NCBI GenBank assembly: GCA_947184155.2
Contig: CAMXCT020006223.1
Span: 1,027,501-1,091,500 of the forward strand
DNA from: Cladocopium goreaui
Taxonomy: Eukaryota > Sar > Dinophyceae > Suessiales > Symbiodiniaceae
Reading direction: 5' to 3'
DNA: 64,000 nt
Shown here in pieces: positions 20,719 through 31,459 of the stretch. Under the pieces are notes generated by a model. It searched no databases. It was not told where the DNA came from and worked only from the letters and a program-made list of their open reading frames with translations. The number at the start of each line of letters is the position of its first letter. Positions within the stretch are counted from its first letter, which is position 1. A program made the position numbers and the translations under genes.

Positions 20719-20963
20719 GCTGGCAATAGCTTTGTAGAAGGCCTGCTCTGTGGCAGGTGGGATGAGGTAAACAAGCATTAAGAATGTTCTTGAACTGTAC
20801 GACGGATGTGCTCAGTGTGGAAGTAGAAGGTATTCCTACTGCGAAACTGGATGTCTCACGCCCAGCAGTTGGCGCAGAGTGAAGTTGCGAGCGCATCAAA
20901 CTGATGCTTCGCAAGCCCAAACCGTTGCCCAGAAGCATTTCATGCTGCAGTCTGCCATGGCAG
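20719..20963 (+). other. GC-AG intron (245 nt)
   Basis: Donor ATCCAG|GCTGGC, acceptor ATGGCAG|GACCTG. Removing it gives ILIQ-DLLGINVTYS without a frame break. Confidence 0.7.
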
Positions 20964-21113
20964 GACCTGCTGGGCATCAATGTCACGTACAGCATCGTCA
21001 CCGGGCAGGTTGAAGCGTTTTTCTCGGTGGCGGGCTGCTTGACCCCGAACAATTCTTCTGACCGGGGCTGTGGCCCTGAAGGGCCAAGTGTGGCTTGGAT
21101 ATTGAGCAACGAT
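20964..21113 (+). CDS. Receptor-like gene: ligand-binding domain exon 2
   Basis: Encodes DLLGINVTYSIVTGQVEAFF, then SVAGC, an Asn/Ser/Cys-rich stretch, and PSVAWILSNDRQ. In periplasmic-binding-protein-like domains of this kind the GINVT strand is followed by a small-residue/AGC segment and a tryptophan region. The donor is unresolved: no clean GT or GC follows the last conserved residues, and a GA donor near AGCAAC|GATCG is possible. The next matched exon is 4.65 kb downstream. Confidence 0.55.
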
Positions 21114-21369
21114 CGCCAGGGATTGTGTCCTTCTTTTTGGTTCGGTGTGATCCTGCAGGGCTTTAGTTCCGTGAGTAGGATCTTTGTTGCAATTTAGGTG
21201 GCTAGTGTCAGGCAAATGTGTATCTACATGTCAGCACGCCAGTACGCGCATAATTGCCAAACAGCTTCAACGCCTATTGTGGGAGTGGGTATGACTTGAT
21301 GTGTCTTTGTGGGTTCGCTCTTGGATTGGTCAGTGGATTGGTTGATTGATTGGCTGGTTGGTTTGTTTA

Positions 21370-21420
21370 TTCACTGGCTGGTTGGCTGAATGATGGTCGG
21401 AGATGGCCTGGTTCGCCGAG
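21370..21420. repeat. Low-complexity GGTTGATTGATTGG-like tract
   Basis: Imprecise tandem ggttg/gattg/ggctg words between about 21320 and 21410, followed by a CA-rich run at 21538-21600. Intronic. Confidence 0.5.
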
Positions 21421-21890
21421 TGCGCCCTACTGGTGCAAGTATCCTAAAATGCGACCGTGTAGTGTCACTACATCGGGCCGCGGTGAGCGCAAAATTGTTC
21501 ATACTTTTGAGGGTTTGCATTTCTGTATGCTTGTGAACACACACACACAGACGCAGACGCAGGCGCAAGCGCAAACGTATACACGCACACACAGATATAA
21601 TCATATATATCGTAGTACTGCGCATAATATACATCGCAATACGTTTTTACATTTTATACATTTCTAAGGGCCTATGCCTTGCAAGGGAAGGTGGAAAAGG
21701 AGGGGGCGTTGTTGTTAGTTGTTGGGGCCATGTTGAGGCCATGCTGGCTTCCTTCGAAGGAATGGCCCAAAACAGCCAAAATGTCTTGTAAAACATAGGG
21801 TATTCTATCACACGTGGGTACGGCGAAGATGTGTTCAAGCCATGGTGGACCAGTTTTTTCAAGATCACCGTTGCTGAAAGCAACGGATGC

Positions 21891-21922
<32 letters not shown>

Positions 21923-21959
21923 CTGTATATTTTTTTTTTCGCGACATACGGCCTTTGTG

Positions 21960-22123
21960 TGTGGGGGCAACCCCTGTTCCGAAGGGCTTTCATCACATGT
22001 CCAATTTTTAGTTTCAGTTCCCAATTTACAAGCAGGGGCACACGGCATCCTTGACCCACCGTGTGCAACGAAGCTACGGTCTTGGATGGGATATCAGGGC
22101 TGATCACCCTGACGTACCTGCAG
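21960..22123 (+). ncRNA. Pseudoknot motif, copy G (solo)
   Basis: Closing stem GCAGG (22032-22036) with CCTGC (22117-22121). First helix GCACACGG (22038-22045) with CCGTGTGC (22059-22066). Linker AACGAAGCTAC (22067-22077). Second helix CATCCTTGACC (22046-22056) with GGTCTTGGATG (22078-22088; two T-T mismatches). GGGATA, then hairpin TCAGGG/CCCTGA (22094-22112), then CGTACCTGCAG. The 5' hairpin is replaced by GGGGCAACCCC (21963-21973). No partner direct repeat was found nearby. Lies inside the receptor-like gene's intron. Confidence 0.88.
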
Positions 22124-22799
22124 TTTGTCACGATGTTCCTTCATTATCCAAGCTTTTTGATGACTTTCAGGTTATTATTTTGTCATATGCATGAATAATT
22201 CGAGAAATCGGAGTCCGTTACGCATTTTTCAGTATTTACCCACATCTGCGACTTTTGTCCAATGTGGACAAAGACGGCCTTCCTGAACTATGCATGTAAA
22301 CAGCATAAACAGTTCAGGTACCATTTCGGGAATGAAAAGACTCATAGACGAGATGCGGTCTTTCAAGTGTGTGCACGTGCAAGAGAAGATGCTGTGACGT
22401 AGCATCCAGTGTGTGTGTGTGTGTCTGTGCAAGTGCAAGAAAAGATCTACTCTGTGTGTATGTGTCTGTGTGCATGTAGACAGGAATGTTCTCGCTGCCC
22501 ACCCACCACCCCAATCCTCCACCCCCCACCCCACAATACAAATGTGACAACAGTCTGGCACAACAAGAGGCTCCGTCACCAAAAACAAGACGTACATACC
22601 AGTACGAAAGCCAGCCAAAGGCTAGGCTAAAGTTGTCCAATGCGAACGAAGTGGGATTAGAGAGCCCGGGGGGTAGTGCCTGATGAGCGTGTAAAAATTT
22701 CGTAAATAGATGTAAATAGGTGGTGATGAGGGTGTGCCCTTTGGTCGTTTTTGCGTGTCATGGTGCATGGGTGACGGCGGGGTATCAATTCCCCCCTGG

Positions 22800-22915
22800 C
22801 CCGCATTCAAAGAGTATATGGGTGAAAAGTATATGGGTATATGGGTGAAAAGTCTATAGGTGAAAAGTCGGTGGGTGAAAAGTATATGGGTGAAAAGTCT
22901 GTGGGTGAAAAGTAC
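22800..22915. repeat. 17-bp minisatellite
   Basis: Six or so copies of a unit like GGGTGAAAAGTCTATAG, varying at the second half (tatatg, ctgtgg, cggtgg). Followed by a TATATACACACAC tract. Confidence 0.85.
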
Positions 22916-23179
22916 GTATATATATATATATACACACACTTGTTTTACGTATGTTATAATTAAAAACTTAGCATCTTAAAAAGGTGCCTTTTTGTGCCAC
23001 TCTGACGTATGGCCAGCTGTTATGTTAGGAACTATGTTGTAAGTGACGTTCGGGAACGGAACATGTCTTTTCAATAAAATTGCTGCTGTTGTAGAAGAAA
23101 TATATAGCATCAATGTTCTTCGTGTTATGTATTTATGGTAACAGTTTGTTGTTTCTCGTAGTTGTTGTTGTCGTGGTGA

Positions 23180-23760
23180 TTTCTAGTCAGTTACTGACCC
23201 ATCGGCTCACCAACCCATGTTTTTTTGAGCGAATGCTCGATATAACCATCAAAGACTATTGTTTTTACACCATTTACAAAGTGTTTATTCAACTATACTT
23301 GTAGCATTTCTCTTTCACCAGCTCAAAATACGTACCTCCCTGACAGGAAAACACCATGGCAGTGAAGGGCGGAACTGTTCTGACTTCTGCTCAACTTTCC
23401 ACTTCACCAATCCATCCATCGGCTTTTTGCCGTCACTGGCTGATATTGCCTTCAGACAGTATTTGTCTTTCACCCACCATTTTCGGCAACCCTCTTTTTT
23501 CACTTCCAAAAACATACCTCCCGGACAAGAAAGCACCATGGCAGCCTAAGTGGCAGTCGACGAGGCCTAACGTCCCTTCTGAATTCTAGCGAAAAGATTA
23601 CCTACTGGCTCACCAATTCACCGGCTTTTGCCATCAACCCATGATTGGTATTGAACCAGTATCTGCTTTACACCTGCCATATTCTCGGCATTTTTCGGCC
23701 GTTTTCTCTCACCGGGTCAACAACCGCAATCTCTTGGACAGAAACGTTGCTTGTCATTAC
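23180..23760. repeat. Degenerate tandem repeat (about 190-240 bp unit)
   Basis: Blocks such as CACCAATCCATC...CGGCTTTTTGCC, ATTTTCGGCA and CCTCCCTGACAGGAAA recur two to three times (near 23190, 23330-23480, 23510-23720) with considerable divergence. No coding signal. Confidence 0.5.
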
Positions 23761-24177
23761 TTGTTGTTTTTTTTGGTTGTTGTTGCCAAAGAAACTCTTA
23801 CTCCCTGGCGTGTCCCCCTTGCTGTCAGCCGGGGTCGGCGGATAGTATATAACTAACATATCGCATCCTGCTGTAAATATTTCAAAAGCAACAACATATG
23901 ATTGCCGAAACAGGTTTACCTGTATGGGGTTCTTACTTAGTTGAAACGGTTTCATGCCTGGGCCGCATAATTTTGTTTGCGTCTCTGCGTGCAGACTGCA
24001 AAAACGGGAGGCGTTTGTTACGCTGAATCCCAGGTCACATACCAACATTTGCAGATGGAAACATGGTATGGGAACTATCCTGCGGTCTGGGCGCAAACTC
24101 AGACGTTCGCAACTCCGCCAAAACTCTTGGGCAGCATGGGAAGCTTGTCGCTGAGTGCGAGGATCAGAATTTGATAT

Positions 24178-25650
24178 GTTTATTCCCCACAACTTTGTGT
24201 GGGGTTCTTGTTTTTGATCCTGTATCCCGGGTCTCCTCCTCCTCCTCCCGCCGCCTGCCTCCACCTCCACACATGTCACATACCATAAAACTTCACACAC
24301 ACAAACTTAACATACAATAACTTCACACACACTCACACACACACAACTTTGTCACATACCATCTCTCACATACAATAACTACCTGAACATGTCACATACC
24401 ATAACTTCACACACACAAATTTAACATACAATAACTTCACACACACTCACACACACACAACTTTGTCACATACCATTTCTCACATACAATAACTTCACAC
24501 ACACACAAACTTAACATACAATAACTTCACACACACTCACACACACAGCGCTGACGCCGCGGCTGTTTGCGTGGCAGGCGTGGCACTTGGTGACATCCAC
24601 CTTCGTTTCACTTGGCAGGTGTGGCACAAACTCACATCCACCTTCGTTTTGCGTGGCAGGCGTGGCACTTATGGCATTGGGTGGCGCGCTTGGTCCGGAT
24701 TTGTCGCCTGTGACGCCGCGGCTGTTCGCGTGGCAGGCGTGGCACTTGGTGACATCCACCTTCGTTTCACGTGGCAGGTGTGGCACAAACTCACATCCAC
24801 TTTCGTTTTGCGTGGCAGGCGTGGCACTTATGGCATTGGGTGGCGCGCTTGGTCCGGATTTGTCGCCCGTGACGCCGCGGCTGTTCGCGTGGCAGGCGTG
24901 GTACTTGGTGACATCCACCTTCATTTCTCGTGGCCGGTGTGGCACAAACTCACATCCACCGTCGTTTTGCGTGGCAGGCGTGGCACTTATGGCATGGGGT
25001 GGCGCGCTTGGTCCGGATTTGTCGCCCGTGACGCCGCGGCTGTTTGCGTGGCAGGCGTGGTACTTGGTGACATCCACCTTCATTTCACGTGGCAGGCGTG
25101 GCACAAACGTTCATTTCGCGTGGCTGCCGTGGCACAAACTCACATCCACATGCATGTTTCCTTTGCTGCGTCTCCGGCCTGTTTTGGTTTCAAATGCATC
25201 TTTCGTTTGCTGCGTCTCCGGAGTCTCCGGCCTGTTTCGTTTCGCATGGCAGGCGTGGCACTCATGGCACTCAGTGGCGCGCTTGGACTTGGTTTAGTCG
25301 CCCGTGACGCCCGTGACGCCGCGGCACTTTGCGTGGCGGGCGTGGCACAATCTCACATCCACCTTCGTTTTGCGTGGCAGGCGTGGCACAATCTCACATC
25401 CACGTTCGTTTTTGCGTGGCAGGCATGGGACAATCTCACATGCATACTATCTTTTCACATACCTTCTTGCTTTGTCACACACCGTCTTTCACATTCCACT
25501 TTGTCACACACAACTGTTTTAAAACTTCTCGATCCTTCACCACCTCCTTTGTCTTTCCTTCCTTCCCCGTCCCCGCTACAACCTTTGAAGCTCATTATTG
25601 GACGAAGTTGACTTGTGGGGTTATCCGGTCCTTTAATTTTCGCCGTTTTT
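24178..25650 (+). repeat. Complex satellite element, copy 1
   Basis: Composite: a terminal hairpin (CCCCACAACTTTGTGTGGGG at 24185), a GGAGG-rich joint, a (CA)n/AACTTTGTCACATACCAT array (24270-24548), then a 159-bp GC-rich satellite (24549-25440), then TTGTGGGG followed by a TTTAATTTTCGCC-like end (about 25615-25650). All parts occur in the same order on the opposite strand at 36865-38970. The two are therefore copies of one mobile or duplicated composite in inverted orientation. Confidence 0.7.
24549..25440 (+). repeat. 159-bp satellite (53 codons per unit)
   Basis: GACGCCGCGG recurs at 24553, 24712, 24871 and 25030, exactly 159 bp apart, followed by degenerate copies. The smaller word GTGGCAGGCGTGGCAC recurs two to three times per unit. 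Because 159 is a multiple of three, frames on both strands stay open for 200-350 codons. These are not considered genes. Confidence 0.9.
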
Positions 25651-25766
25651 TCTACATCTGCACGAACACCATCCAACGCTAGATGCGAATGGCCCCAAAA
25701 TCTGAATAAACACAATTCGGTTTCATTGCCTGGCACAAACCCCCCCATCCTGTGCCATCTTTCCAG

Positions 25767-25886
25767 TCCTCCCTGGACCTCTGCGGCGGGCTTCAGGATA
25801 CGAAGGTACTGAAGATATGTACTTCAGTAGCAGGGAACTGAATGCAGCCTACGAGGCCGAAGGTCTGGCCTTGGACTATTGGACTG
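25767..25886 (+). CDS. Receptor-like gene: ligand-binding domain exon 3
   Basis: After the acceptor TTTCCAG the frame reads RRASGYEGTEDMYFSSREL, then NAAYEAEGLALDYWTG. The G-Y-x-G ... MYF ... A-Y-x-x-E-G-L-x-L-D pattern is characteristic of the ligand-binding domain in this family. The donor is GT (ACTG|GTTGCT). Joining to 26019 gives DYWTG-FDATWKQ. The frame is also open through the 132-nt intron (a multiple of three), where it would encode a hydrophobic stretch, so retention cannot be excluded, but the AAG|G acceptor favours splicing. Confidence 0.6.
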
Positions 25887-26018
25887 GTTGCTTGGCCCAT
25901 TTTCTTGTAGCACCTGCATTTTGCATGTTTTGCACCGTGTGGGTGTTTGTGATTTTGCACACTTTTTCGGTATGTTTCGGTCTACTGCAATTTGATCTGT
26001 CATGGTCCTGCCTTCAAG

Positions 26019-26508
26019 GCTTTGATGCTACATGGAAGCAGCCAGGGAAACTTGGCAAACCGGCACGCCATGCATTTGGGGTTCAATCAGTCGAAAAAAA
26101 TGAAAATCACCGCAAACCATTGTTCATTGTCATGGGACTGAGGCTTTACTTCGACCAGCCGAGTGCAGTGAACAGGTCTATGTTGAAGCCTTGCGCCGAC
26201 ACCAACTTGTACAACGATCTGATGATGTCAGCGTACCTGAGTGCCTCGGGCGACACTGATGGAGTTGTGGTTCAACCCGATGGAAAAGTGGTAGGAAAAT
26301 GCCCCGGTGATGGCTACTTCTGGCTCTCTCCTTCATGCCGCAGCGACCCCACGAAATGCGTCCTGTATATCACTGGTGGAGGCGGCTATGGTTTGAGCGG
26401 TGTGTTGCAGAGGGCAACGAGGTGGAATATTCCATTAGCCTTCGGAGTTGGTGCGACTTGGGGTGATTTCGTGAGTGTGGCCAACACGAAAAAGAGCATG
26501 TTCTATTG
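26019..26508 (+). CDS. Receptor-like gene: ligand-binding domain exon 4
   Basis: Main part of the binding domain: YFDQPSAVNRSMLKPCADT, then NLYNDLMMSAYLSASGDTDG, KCPGDGYFWLSPSCR, CVLYITGGGGYGL and RWNIPLAFGVG. The paired Cys (KCPGDGYFW, PSCR, KCVLYI) and the G-rich TGGGGYGL turn are typical of the extracellular OpuAC-like domains of protists. The exon ends with the codons for FYW. The donor is non-canonical GC (TATTG|GCGTCT). About 25 residues near the start (KLGKPARHAF...) are poorly conserved and may include a further small intron. Confidence 0.7.
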
Positions 26509-26931
26509 GCGTCTCGACGGATGACTTGGATGGTTTTGTTTTAAGTTTTATCATTCCCAAGCACTAAGATCGCCAAGCACTACGGACATTCAACTGGTGG
26601 CTGTCAACTAATTCCAACAGGCTCTCATGACCCCTACATGTGGGGGTACTGGGTCACTAGGTCCCATTTCTCATTGAGACTGGAACGCTGGAAGCAGTGC
26701 GCACTTTCTTTTTTAAACATTGTTCAACCTACTCGTGCCATTTTTTGTTAGAATCAATCGGCGCAGCTTTCATTTACAGTAATGAGAAGACAACATTCTG
26801 CCAAGGTCAGAATTTAAAGTCCAGCAGTGAAACACTCAGAATTCTTTGGGTAAGACCGAGAGTAAAGGAAAGGGAACAAGTTCCGCACCAAGTGGTCTCA
26901 CGCATTTTTCCGATTTTTTCTGCATGTCAAG
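26509..26931 (+). other. GC-AG intron (423 nt)
   Basis: Donor TATTG|GC, acceptor GTCAAG|GTGGACC. Splicing restores FYWWTPDPTFLEM across the junction, a good match to a conserved W-W-x-P motif. The unspliced frame stops soon after the donor. Confidence 0.8.
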
Positions 26932-27167
26932 GTGGACCCCAGATCCTACCTTCTTGGAGATGTCTCCTGTGATGACTAAATTTCCAGCTCACGACAAGCA
27001 AGCGTGGGAACAAGGTGACATTTCAACAGCAGCCCTTGGTGTGTTCATTGGTAAGATCGTGAGCCACGACTTGAGCGCTCTAGCCCCACGGCTTGTTGGC
27101 TTTCTGGATAACATCCAGATCGACATGGACACGATCAACGCGATGATGCTGGACCAGAAGACATCAG
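26932..27167 (+). CDS. Receptor-like gene: ligand-binding domain exon 5
   Basis: Encodes WTPDPTFLEMSPVMTKFPAH, then DKQAWEQGDISTAALGVFIG, KIVSHDLSALAPRLVGFLDN and INAMMLDQKTSG. The W-x-P-D-x-T-F-L motif, FP..D..W.QG and LAP..V..L.N..I are the C-terminal lobe of the binding domain. The GT donor (ATCAG|GTAGCT) joins 27236 in frame. Confidence 0.75.
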
Positions 27168-27235
27168 GTAGCTGTGTGATTCACAAACTGTTGTCCACGG
27201 GGGGTTCTGCAAACACACGTTCGATGCCAGCGAAG
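27168..27235 (+). other. Very short GT-AG intron (68 nt)
   Basis: Donor ATCAG|GTAGC, acceptor GCGAAG|GTTTC. Without removing it the reading frame is lost. With it removed the protein reads DQKTSG-FMYSLYSG. Confidence 0.65.
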
Positions 27236-27347
27236 GTTTCATGTATAGCCTGTACAGCGGTATCACACCACCATTTAGAGGGTGGATGCCAGGCGAAGAA
27301 TGGGAGCCTGTGATGTGCCGCTGGCTGCAGAACAATCCGCAGATCTG
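27236..27347 (+). CDS. Receptor-like gene: ligand-binding domain exon 6
   Basis: Encodes FMYSLYSGITPPFRGWMPGE, then EWEPVMCRWLQNNPQIW. The C-R-W-L-x-x-N-x-x-x-W ending is the usual close of the domain. The GC donor (ATCTG|GCAACT) joins the Cys-rich exon at 28217 to give IW-CRACPSGTYS. Confidence 0.75.
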
Positions 27348-28216
27348 GCAACTTGTCATCACAATAGACTAGCTGTGACTAGCCTAATTGTTCAAATTGA
27401 CATGACTTGTTTCTTGAGGCATGACAAGGCCGACAGGGACTAAAATGGAGACAGGAAAGATAATATGGCCACCAGCCACCCCTCCCCAGTGATTCTTCGA
27501 AATTGAAGTCTCGCTACCTATAGTTACTGCATGGTAGTGATTTCTGCTGTGCCAGAATGCGTCTTCAGCTTGAACGCGAGGTCGAGCTGGATGCCTGATG
27601 ACAGCACCTGTTTCCCAAAGTTCGGTATGTTCAACGAGATCACTGAGCAGTTTGTGTCCAATCGAGACGACAAAGAGGGTCTCAGGCTGGACGATTGTTT
27701 GTGATCAAGTTTGGTTTGGCATGGTTTAGTTCGACCTTCCACACCTTTCACATCCTTGCGCCTTGACCCAGATTAGGTCACATGTCTCAGGAAAACAGTT
27801 TGCCTCTTGATTGACCCCTTCCTTGGCGGAAAGCTTTACAGATCAGACGTGGCCAAGCTGTTGTTGTACCAGCACCGTTTCGCAATGTTTGGCCCGAACA
27901 TGGATTGATAGAATCCCAAACTTGAAAGCAGAACACCATTTACAGAAAGTTAAGTTGCTTTGATCTGTTTCGCTTCTGGAGAAGGGGCTCAGAAGCCCAA
28001 GAAAGATAGGCAAAACTTCATTAATCACGCGAGAAAGTCCCAGCAAGAAGGGTTTGAAGTAGCAGCGTTGGCGACCAAAGCTGGGAAACTTTGGAACCAA
28101 TCTACACGCATCGAGGTTGGGCAATAAAGGCTTGTAGATTCCCTGTCACCAGCAAGATCGAATTTGAAATCACTTCATGAAATGGCATCATTTTAGCCGT
28201 CTGCTTGCGTTTGCAG

Positions 28217-28341
28217 GTGCCGGGCTTGCCCCAGCGGGACGTATTCCAAACAGCTCTCCGATGACGATGGGACAACCTACATTTGTGAGGCCTGTCCTGC
28301 AGGCCGGAAGCCATGTTTCGGAACTCAGTGCTACCGAAACT
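28217..28341 (+). CDS. Receptor-like gene: Cys-rich exon
   Basis: Encodes CRACPSGTYSKQLSDDDGTT, then YICEACPAGRKPCFGTQCYR and NC. The C..CP.G.Y ... C..CP.G spacing fits ephrin-receptor-like (GCC2/GCC3) or TNFR-like repeats, which sit between the binding domain and the membrane region. The GT donor (AACT|GTGTGC) joins 30718 so that the split codon makes Cys: CYRNC-TSQPSG. Confidence 0.75.
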
Positions 28342-30717
28342 GTGTGCGTTAAGAATACCCAAGCCAGCTTTTCGATTTCCACCGGATCAGGTTTTTCCCG
28401 AGGCTGGCAAGAAATTGTTCCGAGGCAAAGTTCTGAACAAAAGTTTTCAGGCAAGGTGCCGAAGCAAAGGGTTCCCAGGCGAGGTTCCCCCCGCAAAATC
28501 TGCAAAGTTCCAGGCAAAGCAAGGCTCTGAGGGAAGATGCGAAGGCAAGGTTCTCAAGCAAGGCATGTTTCCGGGATTCAGCCATGTACAGCGAAACCAG
28601 ATTCTCCCAGGACTCCCCAAAGACAAGGTTCCCACCAGGTTCTTGAACGCAGGCTCCTCAAAGACAACACAAAGTGTCAAAGACAATGTTCCCAACTATT
28701 ATTTAGAAGTTGATCAAAAATAAGGTGACCAAAAAACAAGATCTTGTAACACAGGGTTCCCTGAGACAACAATGCCAAGAGAGTCTCAGATACTGTGCAT
28801 ATATAGTTTACCAAAGCGAAGCTTCCTAACATAAAGTTTCCAATGCAAAGATTCATTCCTGACACTGCATCAAGGGTCCTGACCCTGGTGTCGCGAAGTT
28901 CCCAAAAACAGGGTTGAACCCAAGTACAAGGTGCACAAGAACAAGCTTTACCAAAATAAGGATGTGGACAAGCTTTTCCATGACTAAGGTCCCTCAGAAC
29001 CAGGTTCCCAAACAACCCTTCCAAACACAAGGTTCCGCAATATGGTTTTGATAGATGAGGGCCTACTTGCAAGGTTCCCTATATAGCCTAGCCAGCATGA
29101 CATTCCTTAACGAAAGAGTTCCGAGGAAGAACCCTATCACCGGACGTGTATTTATCCATACCTGGTTTCCAAGAATATGGCAAAGAGATGCGACGAGAGG
29201 CAGATGTTCCCAAGGACACGATTCTAAGGATTCTAAGGCTTAAGAAACCCAAAGAAATCCAAGAACAAGGTTTCCCTTGCACCTAGTTTCTAAACATAGG
29301 GTTCCCAAATAATTACGATACATTTGCATAGGGCTGTGGGCACATAGGACGGGAAGAAGGCATGAAGTGACATTTACAAAGAGAGAAAGCAGAAAACTCC
29401 ATCACATTGTTCTTCGAAACATACTTGTCAAATCTTGTCAAAAATTGCTCAAGTGTCATAGAGGGGAAAAGATCGAAAAAGGATGCGCGGGACCTTGCGT
29501 CAAGAGTCGAGAGCAACGCTATATTAGCCGCTAATAGCGATAGCTTCCTTCCTGACATCTCATGTAGCGCAAAGCACCCACATTGCAAAACTATCCACCT
29601 GGAAATTTGCATTCCAAAATGAGGCAACCCCAGTACCCCAAACTGAAGACACATGTTTTATTTAATTGCCTTCGGCAAGCCCGCTGGCCATAGAGAGGTG
29701 GCCCCAAGGGAGTTTGATGTGCATTCTAGGTGGAGGCCCGCGAGAGAGCAGAAGAGAAAAGAAGGAGAATAATAAGAATAAGAAGAATAACAAGAATAAC
29801 AAGAATAAGAAAGGAAGACAAAGACAAGCCGTAAACCGGAAGGGGCTTGTGTAGCAAGGTTTGCTGTAACAACCTATTCTTAGACCGTATGCCAAATTAG
29901 TACCGCCCCCAGCAAAGTAGCGCCAGGTACTATGTATGAGCCTCTGTCTTGACAGCAGACCGCTGCATGCAAGGAGATAGGGGAGAGAGATTGCCCCAAG
30001 GGAGGTTGACGTGCACGCTGGGTGGAAGCTTGAGAGAAGAAGAGACGAAGACAGAGCCGTAGATCAGAAGCAGCTTGAGTAGCAAGTGCGTGCTTGAACA
30101 GCCAATGGAACGCACAGCAAGAGAACAAAGGAACAAGTACAAGCCAAGAACAGAAACAAGATCAGGCAGGCCGGCGGATTTGATATGTTTTATGGATATG
30201 TTCTGTTGTATGCAAGAAATTGGCAAAATGCTGGTCTTGGATTCGAAGGTTCGGTTCAAGGCCGACGTTTTGGAGTCGAATCATGGCAAGTTTTGTTTGA
30301 CACGCCTTTGGTCCACATGGAAAAGGGGAGGAAGCTTGAAGGTACCAGACATTCATTTGGAGAATCAGCGCGCTTCCGCATCCGTAAACAAGGGGCTTTC
30401 TCAAATCAATGATTTTCGCAAAAACAGCTTGAAAAGGCTTTCACGTCATAGTTTCTGGTTTGTTGAAAGCCGGAACCATTTCAAACGCTTTTAAGGGCAC
30501 CACAGTCCAGCATTTTTTTTAACATGTTACAGATCAGATATCCACCGTTAGATTCTCATAAGCATGGTCTCTGAACACAGCAATCCACCTTCCATGAATC
30601 AAAGGGGATGGACCATCCTTATTCGAAGGGGGTTGCAATGGTGCAAGGCTCTGTGCCTTATTTGGGACCTTCTTTCGCTTCATTTTGCCACCATCAACAT
30701 GGATCCTCATCATGCAG
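28342..30717 (+). other. GT-AG intron (2.4 kb), no repeats of note
   Basis: Donor AACT|GTGTGC, acceptor CATGCAG|GTACAAG. The 28370-29310 part has a peculiar loose periodicity of AGGTTCCC/AAGGTTC words (for example CAAGGTTCCC near 28624, 29076 and 29271). Two GA-rich patches near 29700-29830 and 29980-30060 share TTGCCCCAAGGGAG-like flanks. Nothing coding seen. Confidence 0.6.
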
Positions 30718-30859
30718 GTACAAGCCAACCTTCTGGAGCAACCTTAGCCTGCGAGCCATGTCTGAAGGGCGAGTACCAAGATCTGACTGGTCAGCAAACG
30801 TGCAAGCGATGCGATGTGGGTTACTACCAGGACGAAGAAAGAGGCCCCATTTGCAAAAG
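30718..30859 (+). CDS. Receptor-like gene: ephrin-receptor-like exon
   Basis: Encodes TSQPSGATLACEPCLKGEYQ, then DLTGQQTCKRCDVGYYQDEE and RGPICK. The C.PC..G.YQD.TGQ..C..C..GYYQ...G...C pattern is the classic GCC2/GCC3 (ephrin receptor-like) repeat. For the next exon to read CKRCPDNS the donor must fall after AAAAG, which is followed by CG. This is neither GT nor GC, so the splice site is unresolved. Confidence 0.75.
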
Positions 30860-31055
30860 CGCCTTGGAGACACATTATATACCATTTTTCAATTTTTCAC
30901 CATTTACAGGGAAATCACAGCCTGCTGTGTCTTTGAAGTTTCAACTTGCCAATGCTTCTCACGGCGTCGCAGAGAAGATCAAACAAGTGCTACAAAAAGT
31001 GTACTAGTGGAAAGACTGTCTATAGCGTTGACTTGACAATACCTCTCCCTCCTAG

Positions 31056-31146
31056 GTGCCCAGACAACAGTCGCACACTTCAGAGGGGCTCGTTGTCCTT
31101 CACGGACTGCGGTTGTGAAGTCGGTTACATCAACGTTGCAAATGTC
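31056..31146 (+). CDS. Receptor-like gene: ephrin-receptor-like exon
   Basis: After the acceptor CTCCTAG the frame reads CPDNSRTLQRGSLSFTDCGC then EVGYIN. C-P-x-x-S-x-T-x-x-x-G-x-x-S-x-x-D-C-x-C-x-x-G-Y-I is highly characteristic of this family. The 3' end is approximate. The next matched exon lies 11 kb downstream, across the largest repeat block of the window. Confidence 0.75.
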
Positions 31147-31459
31147 ACCGTAGGCCTGTTGGCAAGATGGGAGACTGGAAATGGGTGGGTTGATGCGCAA
31201 CATGTTACATGATTCTTGTTAGCAAAATCATTCGAATAGTTCGGCACCAGTAATTGAAGGATCGATGATCGGGTCAACGATCAACAATTGTATTGTTTTG
31301 CTATTTGCTTTGCAAGCTGCACACGCCATACAAGTCTTCTTCCTTGCGAGATAGCAGTTTGTATTGAGACAGAAGGTCTCCCTGACCTAAAACAAGATAA
31401 TGATGCCATGGCCACAGGCGCGAGTTAGCACAGGTTGGTCTTGTGAGTCTTTATACGTA

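Noticed and set aside
24511-25611. 346-aa, 236-aa (+) and 197-aa (-) ORFs
   Set aside because: All frames are open because the 159-bp satellite unit is a multiple of three; no domain, and the protein is simply the repeat.
25887-26018. Extra hydrophobic segment in the binding domain (LVAPAFCMFCTVWVFV)
   Set aside because: Better explained as a 132-nt in-frame intron (GT-AG, AAG|G) than as a membrane span inside an extracellular domain.
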